Positions 59,824 through 64,000 of a DNA stretch of 64,000 bases are shown here, piece by piece. The notes beneath the pieces were generated by a model. That model was not told the DNA's origin. It worked only from the letters and a program-made list of their open reading frames with translations, and ran no database searches. The DNA comes from Pseudomonas gingeri (lineage in GTDB: Bacteria; Pseudomonadota; Gammaproteobacteria; Pseudomonadales; Pseudomonadaceae): assembly GCF_013385425.1 (NCBI RefSeq), contig NZ_JACAQA010000010.1, forward strand, positions 1 through 64,000. Direction: 5' to 3'. Position 1 is the first letter of the stretch. The number at the start of each line of letters is the position of its first letter. A program made the translations under genes and the position numbers.

Positions 59824-62273
59824 CAAAACTCCAGGGTGCTGGAGACAGACACCTGGCGCGCATCACCCATGGACACGAACAGCTGGCTGACCGCCGAGGT
59901 GTAGTAGACCTTGTTGAACAGGTTCTTCACGTTGAGCTGGAACTTGACCTTCTGCCCTTCGAGCTGGGTGTCGTAGGTGGCGAAGGCATCGGCCACGGTG
60001 TAACCCGGCAGGTCGAAGGTGTTGGCCGCATCCCCGGTGCGATGACCGATATAACGCGCGCCGGCGCCGGCCCGCAGCTTGTCGCCACCGCCCATGATCG
60101 AACCGAAGTCGTAGACCGCCGACAGCGACCCAGCATTCTTCGCCACGTTCTGCAGGCGGTTGCCCTGGTAATTGGCGTCCTGGGTGACCTGGGCATCGGT
60201 GTAGGCGTAGCTGCCGATCAGGCTCCAGCGATCGCTCAACTGACCGCTGGCATCCAGTTCCAACCCGCGCGAACGGACCTGACCGGCAATGCTGTACTGG
60301 GTGGTCAGGCCGTCGGCGACGGACACCAGCACGTTGCGCTTGTGGATATCGTAGATCGCCGCCGTGGCGGTGATGCGCCCTGGAATATCCAGCTTGGTGC
60401 CGATTTCCCAGGCCTTGGATTGTTCCGGTTCAAGGGAGCCGTCCAGCACCAGGCGGGTATTGCTGGTCACCGCCAACGGGGCGATGGTGGAGTTGGGCTT
60501 GAAAGATTCGGTGTAGCTGCCATAGAACGACAGCTCGTCGGTGTAGCGATACACCAGGCCGGCGCGCGGCACGAACTTCTCGCCATTGCCGTTGGTGTTG
60601 ACCTGGAACGGCCGGCCCTTGCCCGCGAACTGGTCATACATCTGGTAGCGACCGCCGGCGACCAGGATCCACTGGTCGTTGAGGTGGATCGAGTCCTGGG
60701 CGAACAGCGAGTCGCTGCGCAACAGGTCGGTCTGGTCGCTGTCCTTGGGGCTGACGGTGGAGCCCGGGACTTCGCGTCCGTAGATCGGGTCCAGGTAGCT
60801 GAAGGTGTTCAGCGGGCTCTGGCGGATCAGGTCGGAGCGGTAGATCTTGCGGTACTCGTCGTCCATGCCGAACACCAGGTCATGCTGCATGCCGGCCACA
60901 TCGACCTTGCCTTCGAGGCTGGCGGTGGTGAAGCGGTCGGTGGTCAGAGCGCCTTTGGTGCCGTCCATGCTGCGCACCAGGGTGCCGTTGGCCGGGTTGA
61001 CCGAAACCACCCGGACCTGGCTGGCATCGTAGGTTTCGCGGTTCCAGCTGTAGCCGAGGTGCGCTTTCCAGCTGTCGTTCAGGTCGTGGTCGGCTTCGAA
61101 ATGGACCAGGTCGGAACGGCCTTCCATGTTGTTGAACGGCTCATCCAACCGGCGATCCTTGGGGATGGCCAAGGGGTGGTTGGTCCGCGGGTCGATGGCC
61201 GTGCCACGGTCGAACGGGGTCAGGAACTCGCGGTGCTCGTAGGACAGCAGCAGCTTGGTGGTCTCGCCGAACCAGGCCAGGGACGGGGCGATCAGGGTCT
61301 CGCGGTGGGCACCGAAGTCGCGCCAGTAATCTTCGTCTTCACGGTCGAGGACCATGCGGTAGGCCAACCCGGAATCGCCGAGGGCGCCGGTGCTGTCGAG
61401 GCTGCCGCCGCTGCCGTTCTTGCCCGAACCGTAGGTCGAGCCGCGCAGGGTCACGGCGTTGTACTGCTCCAACTGGGGTTTCTTGCTGACCAGGTTGACC
61501 ACACCGCCCGGGTCCTGGATGCCGTAGAGCAGGGAGGCCGGGCCCTTGAGCACTTCGACCCGATCGGTGGTGGCGTTCAGCGCGCGGCCCTGCACCAGCG
61601 GCATGCCGTCCTGCATGATCGAACCGTTACGGTTGTCGCCGAAGCCGCGAATCATCACCGCGTCCTGGGTGCTGCCGAGGGTGTTGGCCTGGGTGATGCC
61701 GCTGATGTTGTTCAGCGCGTCATCAAGGTTGCGCGGGGTCTGGTCACGCAGGACCTGGGCCGAGACCACGTTGATGGTCTGCGGGATTTCCTGCAGCGAG
61801 GCGCTGGACCGGGCCACCGAGGTGACCTGTGGCGGCTGGTAGCTGGTGGAGGACGCCTGCGGGGTGCCGTTGATGGTGGTGGCGCCGAGGTTCAGGGCGC
61901 CCTGGGTCGGCAAGGGTTCGAGGGCCAGGGTGTGGTCGTCGGTGCGGCGGAAGGTGAAACCGGAGTTGCTCAGCAGCTGTTGCATGGCCTGCTCGGCGCT
62001 CATCTGCCCGTTGATCGCCGGGGCCTGGTGACCGTAGGCGGCTTCGTCGGTGTAGACCACGCTCAGGCCGGTCACCCGACTGAAGTCGTTCAGGGCCTGG
62101 GGCAGCGGTTTGGCGGCAATGGCGAAGGTGAACTGCGCGCTGTGCTGCGCCGCGAACTCGGCTGCCAGGACCACGCCCGGGGGCAGCAAGGCCAACCCCG
62201 ATACCGCCAGCGCCGACGCGCCGAACCACCGCTTGACCGAACTGCCTGCCACCGATTTTGCCCTGGACTTCAT
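59823..62273 (-). CDS. TonB-dependent siderophore receptor with signalling (STN) domain
   Basis: The ~816-residue outer-membrane transducer has a signal peptide. The STN domain (FAIAAKPLPQALNDFSRVTGLSVVYTDEAA..., about 50-105) is followed by the plug (IPQTINVVSAQVLRDQTPRNLDDALNNISGITQ..., about 160-290, with MIRGFGDNRNGSIMQDGMP) and a 22-strand barrel ending in SVSSTLEF with terminal Phe. It imports a ferric siderophore and signals to the adjacent FecR. ATG 62273 with CAGG upstream is preferred; ATG 62303 lies inside a Fur-like sequence. It is coupled to the YncE-like gene. The type of siderophore cannot be read from the sequence. Confidence 0.87.
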   Translation of the reverse strand: MKSRAKSVAGSSVKRWFGASALAVSGLALLPPGVVLAAEFAAQHSAQFTFAIAAKPLPQALNDFSRVTGLSVVYTDEAAYGHQAPAINGQMSAEQAMQQLLSNSGFTFRRTDDHTLALEPLPTQGALNLGATTINGTPQASSTSYQPPQVTSVARSSASLQEIPQTINVVSAQVLRDQTPRNLDDALNNISGITQANTLGSTQDAVMIRGFGDNRNGSIMQDGMPLVQGRALNATTDRVEVLKGPASLLYGIQDPGGVVNLVSKKPQLEQYNAVTLRGSTYGSGKNGSGGSLDSTGALGDSGLAYRMVLDREDEDYWRDFGAHRETLIAPSLAWFGETTKLLLSYEHREFLTPFDRGTAIDPRTNHPLAIPKDRRLDEPFNNMEGRSDLVHFEADHDLNDSWKAHLGYSWNRETYDASQVRVVSVNPANGTLVRSMDGTKGALTTDRFTTASLEGKVDVAGMQHDLVFGMDDEYRKIYRSDLIRQSPLNTFSYLDPIYGREVPGSTVSPKDSDQTDLLRSDSLFAQDSIHLNDQWILVAGGRYQMYDQFAGKGRPFQVNTNGNGEKFVPRAGLVYRYTDELSFYGSYTESFKPNSTIAPLAVTSNTRLVLDGSLEPEQSKAWEIGTKLDIPGRITATAAIYDIHKRNVLVSVADGLTTQYSIAGQVRSRGLELDASGQLSDRWSLIGSYAYTDAQVTQDANYQGNRLQNVAKNAGSLSAVYDFGSIMGGGDKLRAGAGARYIGHRTGDAANTFDLPGYTVADAFATYDTQLEGQKVKFQLNVKNLFNKVYYTSAVSQLFVSMGDARQVSVSSTLEF

Positions 62274-62295
62274 GTGTGCCTGACCCATACGTAGA

Positions 62296-62320
62296 GAAAT
62301 CATTAATGCGAATGAATCGC
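62296..62320 (-). promoter_or_regulatory. Fur-box-like sequence upstream of TonB receptor
   Basis: The plus strand reads GAAATCATTAATGCGAATG, with ATT/AAT triplets spaced like a degenerate Fur box, just before the receptor start. The 114-bp gap to the FecR stop is A+T-rich and holds no other feature. Confidence 0.4.
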
Positions 62321-62387
62321 ACTTTCAACCACTACACGGATGGGCTTCGCGTTTACCTCACCTTTATTTTGAAAATATTTTCCCAGG

Positions 62388-63377
62388 TCAGCGCAAGACG
62401 ATGACCCGACCCAGCAGACTGTGCTGTTCAAAGCCCAGCACGCCTTGCAACGAATCGAGCACCGCCCGCGGATCCTTGTTCGGAAAACTGCCGCTGATCC
62501 GCCGTGCCGCCAGGCTGTCGTTGAATACCAGGATCCGTCCCGGGTAATACCGGCCCAGGTCCTGGACCACCTCGGCGACGCTGGCTTTCGAATAGTTCAG
62601 CCAACCCTGGCGCCAAGCCAGCAACTGGTCGCTGTTCACCGGATGCAACGGTTGCGCCGAACCATCGACATAGGCCACCTGCTGGTTGGCGCCGAGAATC
62701 TGTTGCGGCGCGCCCGCACTCGCGCGAACCCCGACCCGCCCGGACAACACCGTCACCCGCGCACCACCCGGTTGCAAGCGCACTTCGAACTGCGTGCCGA
62801 GCACCCGCGCCTCGCCCCCCTGCGCATCCACCACAAAGGGCTCGCCGGTATGGGTCACCTGGAAAAACGCCGAGCCCCGACGCAGCCGGACATGCCGTTC
62901 GCCCGCGCTGAAATCCACGGAGATCGCACTGTCGGTGTCCAGGGTGACTTCGGAACGGTCGGCCAGGGTCACCGTGCGCACCTGCCCCGGCACCGACACA
63001 TAGTCGGCGCCGAGGTCGTCGAGCCAACGACCGGGCTCGAAACCCAGGCCCATGGACACCGTCAGCAGCAGGCAGGCGGCCATGGCCAGGCCCGCCGACC
63101 AGCGCCAGCGCGTTGCCGGCTTGGGCCGGTCCATGGCCGCGAGCAAGGCTTGCAAGACCACGGCCTCCTCTTTGGCCAAGGTACTCGCCGGCACTTCGCT
63201 CAGTTCCCAGAGCACCTGGGCCTGGGCATAGGCCTCGACATGGGCCGGATCGGCTTGCAGCCAGAGACTGAAGCGCGCCTGGTCACCCCGGCTCGGTTGA
63301 TTGTGCAACAGGCTGAGCCAGGCCAGGGCGGCCTGTTCCTGGTTGGGTGTCACGGCAATGCTGGAAGAATGGATCAC
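62388..63377 (-). CDS. FecR-family anti-sigma/sigma regulator
   Basis: The 329-residue inner-membrane regulator has an N-terminal DUF4880-like cytoplasmic part (AALAWLSLLHNQPSRGDQARFSLWLQADPAHVEAYAQAQVLW, about 15-60), one membrane helix (WSAGLAMAACLLLTVSMGLG, about 93-113) and a FecR domain (VRTVTLADRSEVTLDTDSAISVDFSAGERHVRLRRGSAFFQV, about 130-170) in the periplasm. The start is GTG 63377, overlapping the sigma factor stop (GTGA) with GGGAAAG upstream; no ATG is available in a suitable place. It receives the signal from the TonB receptor STN domain and controls the sigma factor. Confidence 0.87.
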   Translation of the reverse strand: MIHSSSIAVTPNQEQAALAWLSLLHNQPSRGDQARFSLWLQADPAHVEAYAQAQVLWELSEVPASTLAKEEAVVLQALLAAMDRPKPATRWRWSAGLAMAACLLLTVSMGLGFEPGRWLDDLGADYVSVPGQVRTVTLADRSEVTLDTDSAISVDFSAGERHVRLRRGSAFFQVTHTGEPFVVDAQGGEARVLGTQFEVRLQPGGARVTVLSGRVGVRASAGAPQQILGANQQVAYVDGSAQPLHPVNSDQLLAWRQGWLNYSKASVAEVVQDLGRYYPGRILVFNDSLAARRISGSFPNKDPRAVLDSLQGVLGFEQHSLLGRVIVLR

Positions 63378-63976
63378 GATGCTTTCCCTGGCAGACGTGT
63401 GGCGGATGGCGCTCGATGCCCGGCCGAAGGCTCTCGCAGACTGGCCTTGCAAGCCTCAAGGGCACGCATCATGTGTTTTTCCACGGCACTTTGCGAGAGG
63501 CCCATGACCTTGGCGATCTCGGTGTACTTGCGACCATGGATCCGGTTGAGCAGGAAAATCTGCCGGGTGCGCTCCGGCAGGCTGCGCAGCGCCGCCTCGA
63601 CATGACGCAGATCGTTACCGGCCTCCAGGGCCGCCTCGGGCTCGCAGCCCTGGTTATCCTGCTGCTCGGGCAGCCAGCCTTCATTGACCCGCACGCGAAC
63701 ACCCTCGCTACGCAAATGGTCGATGGCAATGTTGCCGGCGCAGCGCAGCAGGTAGGTGCTCAGCTCCTCCACCTGCACCAGGGGCCGACGCCAGAAACGC
63801 AGGAACAGGTCCTGGACCAGGTCCGCCGCCGTCGCCCGACAACCGACCCGGCGACTGACCAGCGCCTCCATCTGCGAACGCTGGGACAGGAACACTTGCA
63901 GGAAGTGCGCGCGACCGGCGTGCAACTCGGTCCTCTCGGCATCCGGGTTCTCGGGGGGGCGCAGGGCCAGGTTCAT
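63374..63976 (-). CDS. FecI-type ECF sigma factor
   Basis: This 200-residue iron-starvation sigma factor has sigma region 2 (FLQVFLSQRSQMEALVSRRVGCRATAADLVQDLFLRFW, about 27-65) and region 4 with an HTH (LRSLPERTRQIFLLNRIHGRKYTEIAKVMGLSQSAVEKHMMRALEACK, about 132-180). ATG 63976 with GGGAGTG upstream is preferred to GTG 63979. It is the first gene of the signalling unit sigma-FecR-receptor. Its own promoter lies at the right window edge and cannot be judged. Confidence 0.88.
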   Translation of the reverse strand: MNLALRPPENPDAERTELHAGRAHFLQVFLSQRSQMEALVSRRVGCRATAADLVQDLFLRFWRRPLVQVEELSTYLLRCAGNIAIDHLRSEGVRVRVNEGWLPEQQDNQGCEPEAALEAGNDLRHVEAALRSLPERTRQIFLLNRIHGRKYTEIAKVMGLSQSAVEKHMMRALEACKASLREPSAGHRAPSATRLPGKAS

Positions 63977-64000
63977 CACGACACTCCCAGCAACAGTCAG

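Noticed and set aside
60042..62294. A 750-codon open frame on the plus strand opposite the TonB receptor
   Set aside because: The receptor on the minus strand has a full plug, barrel and terminal Phe; the antisense frame has no recognisable domain.

Overview
The window is G+C-rich chromosomal DNA from a Pseudomonas, most likely of the P. fluorescens group. This rests on the typical Pseudomonas REP/REPIN palindromes (GTGGGAGC...GCTTGCCCGCGA and CTGTAGGAGC... forms), two genes of the DUF6124 type, a FecI-FecR-TonB receptor unit with an STN-domain receptor, and two very large proteins with a dermonecrotic-toxin-like N-terminus, leucine-rich repeats and a NEL-like C-terminus. No rRNA, tRNA or CRISPR array was seen.

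Region 1 (about 1-28,600) is an insecticidal Tc (toxin complex) island read almost entirely leftward. In transcription order it holds a TcaC/TcdB-like linker (22958-28513), a TcaA-like subunit (17976-22883), two tandem TcaB-like subunits (13254-17939 and 7639-13257), a complete TccC (4681-7590), a DUF6124 gene on the other strand, a nucleotidyltransferase pair, a metallophosphoesterase, and a second TccC (18-2012) cut off where its toxin domain should begin. TcA and TcB/TcC subunits of this family assemble into a syringe: TcA binds the cell and forms the channel, and the TcB-TcC cocoon carries the C-terminal toxin. Here three subunits carry extra C-terminal Ig-like (Big_1-type) repeats. The two TcaB copies are nearly identical except for a replaced central, probably receptor-binding, segment. 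The toxin domain of the complete TccC looks like a phosphodiester glycosidase (NAGPA/DUF2233), which I do not know as a Tc warhead. A 16-bp palindrome (CTGTCATTTCTGACAG in gene sense) sits upstream of the linker gene, the truncated tccC, the phosphoesterase gene and a divergent thioredoxin-like gene, always in the same orientation.

Region 2 (28,900-42,400) is ordinary core and accessory content: a thioredoxin-like gene plus short-chain dehydrogenase, a LysR regulator divergent from an MFS exporter and an NTF2-like protein, a Xre-RES toxin-antitoxin pair with an operator-like inverted repeat, a second DUF6124 gene, an AaeAB-like efflux operon (outer-membrane lipoprotein, FUSC pump, DUF1656 protein, HlyD adaptor) with a divergent LysR regulator, and a 2-hydroxyacid dehydrogenase. 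REPINs punctuate this part and are absent from the toxin regions. Both DUF6124 genes are preceded by a similar long leader with a conserved 26-nt motif and several stem-loops whose pairing is kept while the bases change. This points to a structured regulatory RNA.

Region 3 (42,400-54,940) holds two adjacent giant LRR/NEL-like proteins, both apparently without the catalytic cysteine of NEL ubiquitin ligases. Region 4 (55,000-64,000) has an EamA transporter with a divergent AraC regulator, the PBP4-type carboxypeptidase dacB, and an iron-uptake cell-surface signalling unit (sigma factor, FecR, TonB receptor) with an overlapping YncE-like beta-propeller gene.
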